Assembly: GCF_017798165.1 (NCBI RefSeq)
Contig: NZ_CP059068.1
Span: forward strand, 2,976,001 to 3,040,000
Reading direction: 5' to 3'
Origin: Rhodoferax sp. AJA081-3
GTDB lineage: Bacteria; Pseudomonadota; Gammaproteobacteria; Burkholderiales; Burkholderiaceae_C
Length of the DNA stretch: 64,000 nucleotides
Shown piece by piece: positions 31,662-41,137 of the stretch. The translations under genes were made by a program, and so were the position numbers. Below the pieces are notes generated by a model. It searched no databases. It was not told the origin of the DNA and saw nothing but the letters and a program-made list of their open reading frames with translations. How positions within the stretch are numbered: position 1 is the first letter of the stretch; each line of letters begins with the position of its first letter.

Positions 31662-32564
31662 ATGCACCTGCCTTTGCGTCTGAACCGCCCACTGGCGACA
31701 CTGGTTTGCCTGCTGGCGCTGTGGAGCGTGGGTGCCAGCCTAGCTGCGGCGGCGCAGGCACAGACCTCTGGCGCACCTGCGCTGATGCTGGCCAAGGTTT
31801 ACCACCCCGGCATCGATCTGGCCGACTACTGGGTCAGCGAAAAATACGATGGCATCCGCGGCTACTGGGATGGACAACAATTGTTCACCCGGGGCGGAGA
31901 ACGTGTCCAGGCACCGGCCTGGTTCACGGAAGGCTGGCCCGCCGTACCACTGGACGGCGAGTTATGGGCGGGCCGCGGCCAGTTTGCCCGGGCCAGCGCT
32001 ACCGCACGCCAGCAGGTTCCGAACGATGTCGCCTGGCGCGGCATGCGATTCATGGTGTTTGATATGCCGGCACACGGCGGCACGTTCACCGAACGCATCA
32101 CGGCCCTCCAGGCCACGGTGGCACACATCGCACAACCCTGGGTGGTGGCGGTAGCACAAACGCGGGCCACAAGCCACACGGCCTTGCAGGCGCAGATGCG
32201 CCGTGTGGTGAAGGCCGGTGGTGAGGGTCTGATGCTGCACCGCGGCGCGTCCCTGTACAGCGCCACCCGCAATGGCGATTTGTTGAAGGTCAAACCCCAT
32301 GAGGACGCCGAGGCCCGCGTGATCGGTCACCAGACGGGCCAGGGCAAATACACGGGCATGCTGGGCGCCCTGCTGGTTGAGACGGTAGCCAGCGGGAATG
32401 CCGCCGCGCCCGGCGTGCGTTTCAAGATTGGCACCGGCCTGACAGATGCACAGCGCCGCGATCCACCGCCCGTGGGCAGTGTGGTGACCTACCGTTACCG
32501 GGGTTTGACCGACGCGGGTGTGCCGCGTTTCGCCAGTTTTGTGCGATCACTATCAAAAGGATAG
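31662..32564 (+). CDS. Exported ATP-dependent DNA ligase (LigE type)
   Basis: 300 residues. An N-terminal signal peptide (RPLATLVCLLALWSVGASLAAAAQA, cleaved near residue 34) precedes a minimal ligase: KYDG with the adenylated Lys at residue 61 (motif I), LDGELW, RFMVFDMP (motif III), GEGLMLH (motif IV) and LLKVKPHEDAEARV (motif V), then an OB-fold. This matches the small periplasmic ATP-dependent ligases of Neisseria, Haemophilus and Vibrio, connected with extracellular DNA and uptake. GGAGA lies 8 bp before the ATG. Its last codons and stop (TAG, 32562-32564) fall in an interspersed repeat copy. Confidence 0.88.
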   Translation: MHLPLRLNRPLATLVCLLALWSVGASLAAAAQAQTSGAPALMLAKVYHPGIDLADYWVSEKYDGIRGYWDGQQLFTRGGERVQAPAWFTEGWPAVPLDGELWAGRGQFARASATARQQVPNDVAWRGMRFMVFDMPAHGGTFTERITALQATVAHIAQPWVVAVAQTRATSHTALQAQMRRVVKAGGEGLMLHRGASLYSATRNGDLLKVKPHEDAEARVIGHQTGQGKYTGMLGALLVETVASGNAAAPGVRFKIGTGLTDAQRRDPPPVGSVVTYRYRGLTDAGVPRFASFVRSLSKG

Positions 32565-32600
32565 CATTACACGCAGCGCCAACGCGGGCTAGAGGCCGAT
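32549..32600 (+). repeat. Interspersed repeat, GGGCTAGAGGC-type, supplying two stop codons
   Basis: Runs CTATCAAAAGGATAGC to GCGGGCTAGAGGCC. The ligase gene ends in TAG within GGATAGC, and the convergent metallophosphoesterase ends in TAG read from the CTA of GGCTAGAGG (32589-32591). Confidence 0.6.
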
Positions 32601-33434
32601 CTTTATCAACTGCCTAGGCTGGAAGCTGACCTGCTCATTCTTGCGCGCATACCCCAGCGGGTTGGCGACCACACGACAACCGCGGTGCACATAGTCGCTG
32701 GGTGCATGCAGGTGGCCGTGCAGCCACAACTGCGCATGGGGCAGCAAATCATCCAGCGCGTTGCAAAAACCGGCGGTGCCAGCCGTCAGGCCGTAACGCG
32801 GGTCCGCGCTCATCAGGCTGGGTGCGAAGTGGGTGATAACGACGGTGGGGCCGTCGAAGGGCTGATCGAGCGCCGTGCGCAGCCAGTCCTGGCAGACCAG
32901 AGCCTGTTCGCGCAAACCATCCGCCAGCCAGGGCTCGCCCCGCCGGGTTGTCAGGGTTTTGCGCAGGTAATAGTTGGCGGCCCGAAAGGCTTTGTCGCGT
33001 GCCTTGAGCAACTGTGCCAACGGGTTGACCTGTGCACCGTGTTTGGCAGCGGGCGGCGGCGGCGTGGTGGGGCCCAACGCGTCAAAGTCAGACCACAGGG
33101 TGGTACCCACCAAACGCACGCCCTCCACCACCAGCGTCTCGCGCTCCAGCCAGACCAAGCCCAGGCGCGCACAGGTCTCCCGCAGCCGGGCATGGGCCAC
33201 GTCGAAGTCCATGCCATCGTATTCGTGGTTGCCCGGCACAAAAATCACCGGCGTGGGCCAACCGTTGTGCGGTGAAAACTGCCCCAAGCCAAAGTCGCTG
33301 TCCCCCAGTTGTGAACCGCTCTGGTAAGAGCCAATATCACCGGCCAGCACCAGCAGATCCGCGCCGGGTGTGGGTTCGGCCTTCCAGTGTGGATGGGCCT
33401 CCAGGTGCAGATCGGATAGCAGTTGGATGTTCAT
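32589..33434 (-). CDS. Metallophosphoesterase (calcineurin-like)
   Basis: 281 residues. MNIQLLSDLHLEAHP (Asp-x-His motif), LLVLAGDIGSY (GD), VPGNHEYDG (GNHE), VVITHFAPS and LWLHGHLHAPSDY (GHxH) give all the metal-binding blocks of calcineurin-like phosphoesterases. Substrate unknown; cytoplasmic, no signal peptide. The ATG at 33434 lies 4 bp after the stop of the LysR gene upstream on the same strand, so they are likely cotranscribed. Convergent with the ligase gene. Confidence 0.85.
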   Translation of the reverse strand: MNIQLLSDLHLEAHPHWKAEPTPGADLLVLAGDIGSYQSGSQLGDSDFGLGQFSPHNGWPTPVIFVPGNHEYDGMDFDVAHARLRETCARLGLVWLERETLVVEGVRLVGTTLWSDFDALGPTTPPPPAAKHGAQVNPLAQLLKARDKAFRAANYYLRKTLTTRRGEPWLADGLREQALVCQDWLRTALDQPFDGPTVVITHFAPSLMSADPRYGLTAGTAGFCNALDDLLPHAQLWLHGHLHAPSDYVHRGCRVVANPLGYARKNEQVSFQPRQLIKIGL

Positions 33435-33438
33435 GCGG

Positions 33439-34401
33439 TCAAAACGCCTTGGCCGCCAGGTTGGCGATCTGGTCACGCAACCAGGCGTGGGAGCGGTCGG
33501 CGTCTTTGCGCAAATGCCATAAGGCATCCACCTGGATCGGTGGTACCAGGAACGGCAACTCACGCAGCACCAGGTCCTGGGCGAAGCCGGTCACGCCGAC
33601 AAAGTGGCGTGGCAACACCGTCAACACATCGGACTGCGCCACCACCTTGCCCGCGGTGAAAAACTGGTTCACCGTCAGCACCACATGGCGGCGCTGGTCC
33701 AGGGCGGCCAGCGCTTCGTCGATAAATCCATAGGGCCGGCCCGAAAAGCTGACCAGCATGTGTCGGGCTTCGCAGAAGCGCTGCAGCGTGAGCGGCTCGC
33801 GCGCCAGCGGGTGGCCCTTGCGCATCACACACACATAGTCACCCGAAAACAGGCGGTGGTGCAGAAAGCCCGCGCTGTCTCCCGCCTGGGCTCGTGCCGT
33901 CAAGTCGGCCAATACGGCCGGAAAGTGTCCCACCGCCAGGTCGGCATGGCCATCCTCCAGCAGTTGCCGCGGGTCGCGGGTGGTCAAGGGCACCACCCGC
34001 AGGGACACATGGGGCGCCTGGGCCGTGATGATGCCCAGCAGGCCCGGCATCATTTCGGCGGCTGTGGCGTCGGCCATGGTTAAAACAAAAGTCGACGTGG
34101 CGCTGGCCGGATCGAACCCCGGAGGCGCCAGCGAGGCCTGCAGTTGCTGCAGGCAGCCCCGCACGGCAGGCCACAGGGTCTCGGCCCGCGGCGTGGGCTC
34201 CAGCGTGCGGCCCTTTCGCACCAGCAGCTCGTCGCCCAAGGCCTCCCGCAGGCGGCGCAGCGCATTGCTCACTGCGGGCTGGGTCAGGGCCAGTTGTTCG
34301 GCGGCGCGGGTCAGGCTGCGCTCGGACATGACCATGTCAAACACCTTGAGCAGGTTCAGGTCCAGGTTTCGCAGTGAGACGTCGCGCATGGCGTCAATCA
34401 T
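33439..34401 (-). CDS. LysR-family regulator
   Basis: About 320 residues. LRNLDLNLLKVFDMVMSERSLTRAAEQLALTQPAVSNALRRLREALGDELLVRKGR is the LysR DNA-binding domain in the NodD/NahR-like style (residues ~10-66). The start may be 34401 (chosen) or 34389; neither has a clear ribosome-binding site. It is directly followed by the metallophosphoesterase gene and divergent from the small membrane protein at 34534. Its ligand is unknown. Confidence 0.85.
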   Translation of the reverse strand: MIDAMRDVSLRNLDLNLLKVFDMVMSERSLTRAAEQLALTQPAVSNALRRLREALGDELLVRKGRTLEPTPRAETLWPAVRGCLQQLQASLAPPGFDPASATSTFVLTMADATAAEMMPGLLGIITAQAPHVSLRVVPLTTRDPRQLLEDGHADLAVGHFPAVLADLTARAQAGDSAGFLHHRLFSGDYVCVMRKGHPLAREPLTLQRFCEARHMLVSFSGRPYGFIDEALAALDQRRHVVLTVNQFFTAGKVVAQSDVLTVLPRHFVGVTGFAQDLVLRELPFLVPPIQVDALWHLRKDADRSHAWLRDQIANLAAKAF

Positions 34402-34533
34402 AACTATTGTGAATACCAAACATCACCAACATAAAGTAGACCGATACTAGTGTTAACCCTTAGTATTCAGGCCATGTTAGTTCAAGACCCCTCTTTCGAT
34501 TCGCCTTCCGTCAACTCTGCAAAGGAATTTGCC

Positions 34534-34953
34534 ATGACACAGCTCGCACACGCCACTTCTACACCCGCTGCGCTTATCCGTAAGCCTGCGCAGGCTGTAA
34601 TGCCCAGCGCACCCGCCATAGAAACCGAAGAAAAAGCCCGTCCATTGGCCGGTATGTTGCTCGCTGCCGGCATGGCCGCCTTGTTGGTCACAGCAGACCA
34701 GGTTATCGACAGCTGGACCGACGGCCACATGCTCGCCGCCTGGGTTGCCTTGTGGACTGTCACCTTTGCCGCGCTGGCCATCCTGGCTACACCTCTGCGC
34801 AAGATGTCCAACACCGGCGCAGCGTGGCTGAATGCCTACCTGCAAGCCAGCAAGGAACGCCGTGAAGAAGCCCAGATGTGGGAACTGGCCCGCCACGACC
34901 ACCGTGTGATGGCCGAGATCCGCATGGCCTCGATTCGCCAGACACAGGGCTAA
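34534..34953 (+). CDS. Hypothetical inner-membrane protein with two helices
   Basis: 139 residues. After ~45 Ala/Pro-rich residues there are two hydrophobic spans (PLAGMLLAAGMAALLVT and AAWVALWTVTFAALAILAT), then a charged tail with EARHDHRVMAEIRMASI-like helix. AAAGGA precedes the ATG at 34534. I do not recognise a named family. It ends just before a bidirectional terminator. Confidence 0.65.
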   Translation: MTQLAHATSTPAALIRKPAQAVMPSAPAIETEEKARPLAGMLLAAGMAALLVTADQVIDSWTDGHMLAAWVALWTVTFAALAILATPLRKMSNTGAAWLNAYLQASKERREEAQMWELARHDHRVMAEIRMASIRQTQG

Positions 34954-34989
34954 TCACCTCCCCTCGCTGATCCGTCAGCGCACAAAAAG

Positions 34990-35011
34990 AAAGCCACCCG
35001 CGGGTGGCTTT
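34990..35011. terminator. Bidirectional intrinsic terminator
   Basis: A perfect 11-bp inverted repeat (AAAGCCACCCG / CGGGTGGCTTT) flanked by A- and T-runs, between the convergent membrane-protein and pckG genes. Confidence 0.9.
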
Positions 35012-35042
35012 TTGCATGGGGCTTGCGCCCCACGGGTTGACG

Positions 35043-36926
35043 CTAGACAGCCAGCTTGGCTTCCAGGCGGGCCTTGGTGTCGACCAGGGCCTGTGGCAGG
35101 TGGTACGCCAACTGCGTGAACAGCTCGCTGTGCAGTGCGAACTCGTCTTTCCAAGCCGCTTTGTCCAGGCTGGTCACCGACGCAAACTGGGCGGGCGTGA
35201 AATCCAGGCCTGTCCAGGTGATTTCGGAATAAGCAGGGCTGACGCCAAAGCCGTTTTCGGTGCCGGGGGTTGTGCCTTCGATGCGGTCAATCATCCACTT
35301 CAGCACGCGCATGTTTTCGCCATAACCGGGCCAGACGAACTTGCCGTCGTCACCCTTGCGGAACCAGTTCACGGCGTACATCTTGGGCAGCTTGGCACCG
35401 CTTTGGGCCAGCTTGTCGCCCATATTGAGCCAGTGCTGGAAGTAGTCGCTCATGTTGTAGCCCATGAAGGGCAGCATCGCAAACGGGTCACGGCGCACGA
35501 TGCCAGCCTGGCCGGTGGCGGCGGCTGTGGTCTCGGAACCCATGGTCGCGGCCATGTAGACGCCTTCGGTCCAGTTGCGCGCTTCAGTGATCAAGGGCAC
35601 GGTGGTGGAGCGGCGACCGCCGAACATGAAGGCGTCGATGGGCACGCCGTTGGCGTCGTCCCACTGGGCGTCCAGTGCGGGGTTGTTGGTGGCAGCCACG
35701 GTGAAGCGGGCATTGGGGTGGGCGGCCTTGGCGCCGGTTTCTTTGGCAATGGCAGGAGTCCAGTCCTTGCCTTGCCAGTCGATCAAGTGAGCGGGCATGT
35801 TGCCAGCGTCCTTCTCCATGCCTTCCCACCAGACGTCGCCGTCATCGGTCAGCGCCACATTGGTGAAGATCACGTTCTTGTCCAGGCTAGCCATGCAGTT
35901 GGGGTTGGTCAGCGTATTGGTGCCGGGGGCCACGCCAAAGTAACCGGCTTCAGGGTTGATGGCGTACAGCTTGCCATCGGAATGTGGCTTGAGCCAGGCA
36001 ATGTCGTCACCGATGGTGGTGACCTTCCAGCCTTCGAAGCCTTCGGGCGGCACCAGCATCGAGAAGTTGGTCTTGCCGCAGGCACTGGGGAAGGCCGCTG
36101 CCACGTGGTATTTCTTGCCCTGGGGGTTGGTCACGCCCAGGATCAGCATGTGTTCTGCCAGCCAGCCCTGGTCGCGGCCCATGGTGGAGGCGATGCGCAG
36201 CGCAAAGCACTTCTTGCCCAACAAGGCATTGCCACCGTAACCGGATCCATAGGACCAGATTTCGCGGGCCTCGGGGTAGTGGACGATGTACTTGGTCTTG
36301 TTGCAAGGCCACTTCACGTCGGCCTGGCCGGGTTCCAGCGGGGCGCCGGTGGTGTGCATGCAGGGGACAAAATCGCCATCCACACCCAGCACGTCGTACA
36401 CGGCCTTGCCCATGCGGGTCATGATCTTCTGGTTCACGGCCACATAGGGGCTGTCGGTCAGTTCAATGCCGATGTGGGCGATGTGCGAACCCAAAGGGCC
36501 CATGGAGAACGGCACCACATACATGGTGCGGCCGCGCATGCAGCCGTCAAACAGCGCCTTTTCGCCGTCCTTGCCGGTTTCCAGCAGGGCACGCATCTCG
36601 GCTGGGGCCATCCAGTTGTTGGTGGGGCCGGCGTTTTCTTTTTGTGCGCTGCAGATGTAGGTGCGGTCTTCGACACGGGCCACGTCGGTGGGGTCGGAGC
36701 AGGCCAGGAAACTGTTGGGGCGTTTGGCGGGGTTGAGCTTTTTGAAGGTACCGGCGTCGACCAGTTGCTGGCACAGGCGTTGGTATTCTTCTTCGGAGCC
36801 GTCACACCAGTAAATGGCGTCGGGCTTGGTCAGTGCGGCCATGTCGGCCACCCAAGCGATCAGCTTGGGGTTTTTGACGTAACTGGGCGTGTTCAGTTTC
36901 AGGCCCTGCATCATGGGTGCGTTCAT
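35043..36926 (-). CDS. pckG: Phosphoenolpyruvate carboxykinase (GTP)
   Basis: 627 residues, full length. [18 protein letters not shown] holds the P-loop and the mobile-loop Cys of GTP-dependent carboxykinases; [12 protein letters not shown] and the nucleotide-binding [23 protein letters not shown] follow. It interconverts oxaloacetate and phosphoenolpyruvate for gluconeogenesis, fitting a bacterium that lives on organic acids and amino acids. AGGAG lies 9 bp upstream of the ATG at 36926. Transcribed alone from a long upstream region. Confidence 0.97.
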   Translation of the reverse strand: MNAPMMQGLKLNTPSYVKNPKLIAWVADMAALTKPDAIYWCDGSEEEYQRLCQQLVDAGTFKKLNPAKRPNSFLACSDPTDVARVEDRTYICSAQKENAGPTNNWMAPAEMRALLETGKDGEKALFDGCMRGRTMYVVPFSMGPLGSHIAHIGIELTDSPYVAVNQKIMTRMGKAVYDVLGVDGDFVPCMHTTGAPLEPGQADVKWPCNKTKYIVHYPEAREIWSYGSGYGGNALLGKKCFALRIASTMGRDQGWLAEHMLILGVTNPQGKKYHVAAAFPSACGKTNFSMLVPPEGFEGWKVTTIGDDIAWLKPHSDGKLYAINPEAGYFGVAPGTNTLTNPNCMASLDKNVIFTNVALTDDGDVWWEGMEKDAGNMPAHLIDWQGKDWTPAIAKETGAKAAHPNARFTVAATNNPALDAQWDDANGVPIDAFMFGGRRSTTVPLITEARNWTEGVYMAATMGSETTAAATGQAGIVRRDPFAMLPFMGYNMSDYFQHWLNMGDKLAQSGAKLPKMYAVNWFRKGDDGKFVWPGYGENMRVLKWMIDRIEGTTPGTENGFGVSPAYSEITWTGLDFTPAQFASVTSLDKAAWKDEFALHSELFTQLAYHLPQALVDTKARLEAKLAV

Positions 36927-37288
36927 ACGGTAGCTCCTAGTTTGAAAATCGTCTTTTCAAAATAAAGGCCGCCCTTTGACTTTGAGAAAACGTTTTGCAG
37001 AAACACGTGGATACAACCGTCCCCCGGTCTCGCGCAGACTGCAGGGGCGGGTACAGCATTTTAAGAACTGGTACCGCGGTTACATGTGGGTTACCTGCAA
37101 CATTCATGCAAAGCTTGCATGAGGTTATGCATGGATTCTGGCGGGCGGCGCTTGTCAAACGCGCATGGCTATGCCGCGCGGGCATGCGCAGTAACAAACC
37201 AAGGACGGGGAGAAAAAGTGGTGTGGTGGGTGCACCGCGGGCAGGGCCGCGGGCTATTCACACCGTATTGTCAGGCGCTGAGGCGGCC
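36927..37288. promoter_or_regulatory. Upstream region of pckG with palindromes
   Basis: This 362-bp stretch has no credible gene. Near pckG it holds inverted repeats TTTGAAAA/TTTTCAAA (36941-36961) and AAAACGTTTT (about 36986-36995). Further up is a perfect palindrome with 8-bp arms, TCATGCAA-AGC-TTGCATGA (37104-37122). These could be regulator sites for pckG; none can be tied to a known protein. Confidence 0.4.
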
Positions 37289-37432
37289 TTACGCCATGTA
37301 CACGGCGATAAACGCCAACAGGAAAATCAGCACACCACCCACGACGGGCAAGACAACGGGAATCAGGGGAACGATGGCTTCGACAGCATCGACTGGGTGG
37401 TCGGGTGTGTGAGCAGGCGTGGGTGCAGACAT
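37289..37432 (-). CDS. Small single-span membrane protein (47 aa)
   Basis: Reverse strand ATG at 37432, 47 residues, stop at 37289. The N-terminal ~20 residues are Pro/Ala/His-rich (MSAPTPAHTPDHPVDAVEAI), the rest is one membrane span (PLIPVVLPVVGGVLIFLLAFIAVYMA in two halves). AAGGA lies 7 bp before the start, which supports a real gene. It lies 61 bp downstream of ilvA on the same strand. No family recognised; small respiratory-complex subunits look similar but that is a guess. Confidence 0.55.
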   Translation of the reverse strand: MSAPTPAHTPDHPVDAVEAIVPLIPVVLPVVGGVLIFLLAFIAVYMA

Positions 37433-37493
37433 GGGGTATTCCTTGTAGGCGTCAATCAATAAGAACTGCGGCGATTTTACCTACAGGCGGGGT

Positions 37494-38693
37494 TCAACCC
37501 AGTTGGGCGTCAAAACCGGCCTGCCGCAGCACGGTCAACACCTCCTGCACATGGGCGTGGCCACGGGTCTGGACCACCAGTTCCACCTCAGCATTCTGGG
37601 CCGACAGCGTGGTGAACGCCCGCTGGTGGTGTACCTCTTCAATATTGGCCCCGGCCTCGGCCACTGTGGCGGTGATACGTGCCAGCGAACCCGGCACATC
37701 CCGCGCGCCGACGCGAATCCGCGCCAGCCGCCCGGCGCGCACCATGCCGCGCTCGATGATGGCGGCCAGCAGCAGCGGATCGATATTGCCGCCACACAGC
37801 ACCAGGCCCACGCGTTTGCCCTTGAAACGCTCGGGGTACTTCAGCAAGGCAGCCAGCCCGACGGCACCAGCGCCTTCGACCAAGGTCTTTTCGACCTCCA
37901 GCAACATGACCAGGGCCTGTTCGATATCACCCTCGTCGACCAAGAGCAAATCGTCCACCCGCGCGCGGATGACATCCATGGGAATGCGCCCTGGTGTGCC
38001 CACCGCAATACCTTCGGCAATGGTGCTGGTGCCCTGGGGGTGCTGCGTGCCCTGGATGGCGTTGAACATGGCCGGGAAACGCACGGTCTGCACGCCCACC
38101 ACTTCCATGGTCGGCTTCAATGCCTTGGCCACTGTGGCCATGCCAGAGATCAGCCCACCGCCGCCAATGGCGATGATGAGGGTGTCCAGATCGGGCACGT
38201 CTTCCAGCATCTCCAGTGCCACGGTGCCCTGGCCGGCAATGATGGCATCGTCGTCATAGGGGTGCACAAACGTCAGTTGCCGTTGCTCAGCCAACGCGTA
38301 GGCATGGCTGCGGGATTCTTCCAGCGTATCGCCATGCAGAATGACCTCGGCTCCAAAACCCCGCGTGCGCTCGACCTTGACGCCCGGTGTGAAGCGCGGC
38401 ATCACGATGACGGCGTGCAGGCCCAGGCGTTGCGCGTGGTACGCAACACCCTGGGCATGGTTACCCGCGCTCATGGCAATGACGCCGCGCGCTGACTGCT
38501 CCGGCGTCAGCTGGGCCAGCTTGTTGCAGGCGCCGCGTTCTTTAAAAGAGGCCGTGAACTGCAGGTTCTCAAACTTGAGAAACACCTGCGCGCCGGTGAT
38601 GTCGGACAGGGTTTGCGACGCGACGCAGGGTGTGCGCAGCAGGTGGCCTTGCAGCCGTTGTTCGGCCGCCTGGATGTCTTGGTATTCAATCAT
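37494..38693 (-). CDS. ilvA: Threonine ammonia-lyase, medium form with C-terminal ACT domain
   Basis: 399 residues. The PLP Lys lies in TASFKERGACNKLAQL (about residue 50); AIGGGGLISGMATVAKAL is the Gly-rich phosphate-binding loop. The last ~75 residues (RIRVGARDVPGSLARITATVAEAGANIEEVHHQRAF...) are a single ACT domain, as in the ~400-residue form, not the ~500-residue biosynthetic enzyme. It deaminates threonine to 2-oxobutanoate, for isoleucine synthesis or threonine breakdown. ATG 38693 was chosen; a TTG at 38708 is open. Divergent from the AAA ATPase gene. Confidence 0.92.
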   Translation of the reverse strand: MIEYQDIQAAEQRLQGHLLRTPCVASQTLSDITGAQVFLKFENLQFTASFKERGACNKLAQLTPEQSARGVIAMSAGNHAQGVAYHAQRLGLHAVIVMPRFTPGVKVERTRGFGAEVILHGDTLEESRSHAYALAEQRQLTFVHPYDDDAIIAGQGTVALEMLEDVPDLDTLIIAIGGGGLISGMATVAKALKPTMEVVGVQTVRFPAMFNAIQGTQHPQGTSTIAEGIAVGTPGRIPMDVIRARVDDLLLVDEGDIEQALVMLLEVEKTLVEGAGAVGLAALLKYPERFKGKRVGLVLCGGNIDPLLLAAIIERGMVRAGRLARIRVGARDVPGSLARITATVAEAGANIEEVHHQRAFTTLSAQNAEVELVVQTRGHAHVQEVLTVLRQAGFDAQLG

Positions 38694-38803
38694 CCCGCCA
38701 TTGTGCAATTATTTTCCGGTCCGTAAATCTTGTCCCCAAGACTTCCATCTTGCGCCAGTCTGCTGTATGGTGGCCCCGTAAACAACTGTGCTGGAGGCAT
38801 TTG

Positions 38804-41137
38804 ATGGCCAAGCGTTTGTTGTCCCAGCCCCTGGGCGGGCATCTGATCCCTTCACCGGGCCTTTTAGAGGCGCCGGTTTTGGATTTGATGTGCTCGCATT
38901 TTGTACTCACCCTGGCCACACGCCAGGGCGCGGGCCTCAACGTGCGCCGCGACTTCAATGGCATCGTGGGCCTGGCTGGCCGTCACCTGGTGTGGCCGGT
39001 ATCGGTGCTGTCACGGTTGCGTGAATTCCTCGCCCGGCGCTGTGTCAGCAACGAGTTGTGGCGCGGCCACGAAGCCTTGGACGCCACCGAGTTCCTGGCC
39101 CGCCACGGCGCCTGGCGCGGCCCGTATGACGAGGCCACGCTGTACTTCTTTCTGGACGAATACGCCAAGGACCAGCCCAAGGACCTGATCTCGGTGTTGA
39201 CCGTGACCGGGGAATGGTTGCGCAATTCTTTAAAGCGCCAGTCCACGCTGGTCGAGAAAAACATCAACGCCCTGGCCGGCCTGCTGCAACTGAACAAGGC
39301 CGAACGTGCGCTGCTGCTGTACGGCACGCTGGCACGTTACCAGCGTGACATGCGCAGCATCCTGGTCGAGTTCAAGGTCAACAACGCACCCGAGGCCTAC
39401 GCAGCCATTGCCGAAGTGGCCGGCGTCAACCCCGACCAAGTGGCCGAAGCCTTGCGTGCGGGCTCCCGGCTGGAACGTATTGGCCTGGTCGAAAACCTGA
39501 TTTCCGAACACAACATCACCGACCTGGCCGACCTGATGAAGGTCAGCGAAAAGCTGCCGCCGGTGCTGATGCGCCCCTACCGCGACCAGGCCGAGCTGAT
39601 GGCCGTATTCACGCGCCTGTCGACCAAAAGCGCGCTGGGGCTGGACGACTTTGCCTTTGTCGCCGACGACGCCCAGGTGTTGTGCAACCTGCTGGCCAAT
39701 GCCGTGGCCCGGCAGGAGGTCGGCATCAATGTGCTGCTGTACGGCCCACCCGGTACCGGCAAAACCGAACTGGCCAAGGTGGTAGCCCAATCGGCCGGCC
39801 TGGAACTGTTCGAAGTGGAATACGCTGACCGCGACGGCAACTCACTGAGCGGTCGCGACCGTTACCGCTCGCTGCAAATCGCCCAGGTGTTTCTGAAAGG
39901 CAGCTCCCAGGCCGCCCTGCTGTTTGACGAGGTGGAAGACGTGTTCCCCCCCATTTCCAGCGAGGCCGCCCAGTGGATGGCCAGGGCCGACGCCACCGCC
40001 GCGCCGCCCAATGGCAGCGTCAGCGGCAAGGCCTGGGTCAACCAGGTGCTGGAATCCAACGTGGTGCCCACCATCTGGGTGACCAACCGCATCGAGCAGA
40101 TCGACCCGGCCTTCCGGCGCCGTTTTGCTTACCACCTGGAGCTGAAATCACCGCCGCCCGGCGCCCGCGAAGAACTGGTGCGCAAGACGCTGACGGGCGT
40201 TGCGGTGTCGGACGCATTTGTAGGCCGCCTGGCCAAGCGCAAAGGCCTGACCCCGGCACAGATCCGGACGGCAGTGCGTTTTGCCGGACTGGCGAGTGCG
40301 GAAACACGCGCCACTAACAGCGCGCAAACCGCACTGGAAGCCCTGATTGAGCGGCAACTCAAAAACGCCGACCAGGCCCTGGGCAACCGCGCCGTGGATG
40401 GCGCGCGCCTGCTGGCGGCCAGCCACTATGACCCGGCCCTGCTGAACGTGGAAAGCCGGTTTGAGATACCCCGCATGGTGCAGGCCCTGCAGGCCCGCGG
40501 CCATGGCACCCTGTGTTTTTACGGCCCCCCGGGCACCGGCAAGACGGCGCTGGCCGAACACATTGCCACGACGCTGGCCCAGCCCCTGCATGTGCGCCAA
40601 GCCAGTGACCTGATGGGCAAGTATGTGGGGGAGACCGAGCAAAACATGGCCGCCATGTTCCGCGAGGCTGAGACCGAAAACGCCATCCTGCTACTGGACG
40701 AGGCCGACAGTTTTTTGCAGGACCGCCGGGGCGCCCAGCGCAGCTATGAAGTGTCCGAGGTGAATGAAATGCTGCAGGGCATGGAGCGTTTTCACGGCAT
40801 ATTCATCTGTACGACCAATCTGATGGACCGCATAGACCAGGCCGCTTTGCGCCGGTTTACCTTCAAGATCCAGTTCAAACCACTGACCCGGGTCCAGCGG
40901 CTGGCCTTGTTTGTGACCGAGGCCTGCGCCGGGGACGCGGACCGGCTGGACCGGGACCTGGAGAAGCGGCTGGCGGCGCTGGACCAGCTCTGTGTAGGCG
41001 ACTTTTCAGCCGTCAAGCGCCAGAACGCCATCCTGGACGCCCATCTGGAACCCGCCGAGTTTCTGGAGCAGCTGGAGGCCGAACACCGCATCAAACCCGA
41101 GGTGCGCGAGACCCGTGGAATAGGGTTTGTGCACTAA
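38804..41137 (+). CDS. Double-AAA ATPase with unique N-terminal region
   Basis: 777 residues. The first ~270 residues are mostly helical and not recognised. The first AAA module has Walker A YGPPGTGKTELAK (~315), Walker B LLFDEVEDVF and the arginine-bearing DPAFRRRFAYHLEL. The second has YGPPGTGKTALAE (~575), LLLDEADSFLQDRRGAQRSYEV and RIDQAALRRFTFKIQF. The second module resembles Cdc48/spastin-type remodellers. TGGAGG lies 7 bp before the ATG. No adjacent partner gene (protease, nuclease or adaptor) is seen, so its substrate is unknown; a protein- or complex-remodelling role follows from the family. Confidence 0.82.
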   Translation: MAKRLLSQPLGGHLIPSPGLLEAPVLDLMCSHFVLTLATRQGAGLNVRRDFNGIVGLAGRHLVWPVSVLSRLREFLARRCVSNELWRGHEALDATEFLARHGAWRGPYDEATLYFFLDEYAKDQPKDLISVLTVTGEWLRNSLKRQSTLVEKNINALAGLLQLNKAERALLLYGTLARYQRDMRSILVEFKVNNAPEAYAAIAEVAGVNPDQVAEALRAGSRLERIGLVENLISEHNITDLADLMKVSEKLPPVLMRPYRDQAELMAVFTRLSTKSALGLDDFAFVADDAQVLCNLLANAVARQEVGINVLLYGPPGTGKTELAKVVAQSAGLELFEVEYADRDGNSLSGRDRYRSLQIAQVFLKGSSQAALLFDEVEDVFPPISSEAAQWMARADATAAPPNGSVSGKAWVNQVLESNVVPTIWVTNRIEQIDPAFRRRFAYHLELKSPPPGAREELVRKTLTGVAVSDAFVGRLAKRKGLTPAQIRTAVRFAGLASAETRATNSAQTALEALIERQLKNADQALGNRAVDGARLLAASHYDPALLNVESRFEIPRMVQALQARGHGTLCFYGPPGTGKTALAEHIATTLAQPLHVRQASDLMGKYVGETEQNMAAMFREAETENAILLLDEADSFLQDRRGAQRSYEVSEVNEMLQGMERFHGIFICTTNLMDRIDQAALRRFTFKIQFKPLTRVQRLALFVTEACAGDADRLDRDLEKRLAALDQLCVGDFSAVKRQNAILDAHLEPAEFLEQLEAEHRIKPEVRETRGIGFVH

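Noticed and set aside
35004-36965. A 653-codon frame on the plus strand opposite pckG
   Set aside because: pckG on the other strand is unmistakable; the antisense translation has the typical Gly/Val/His bias of a shadow frame.
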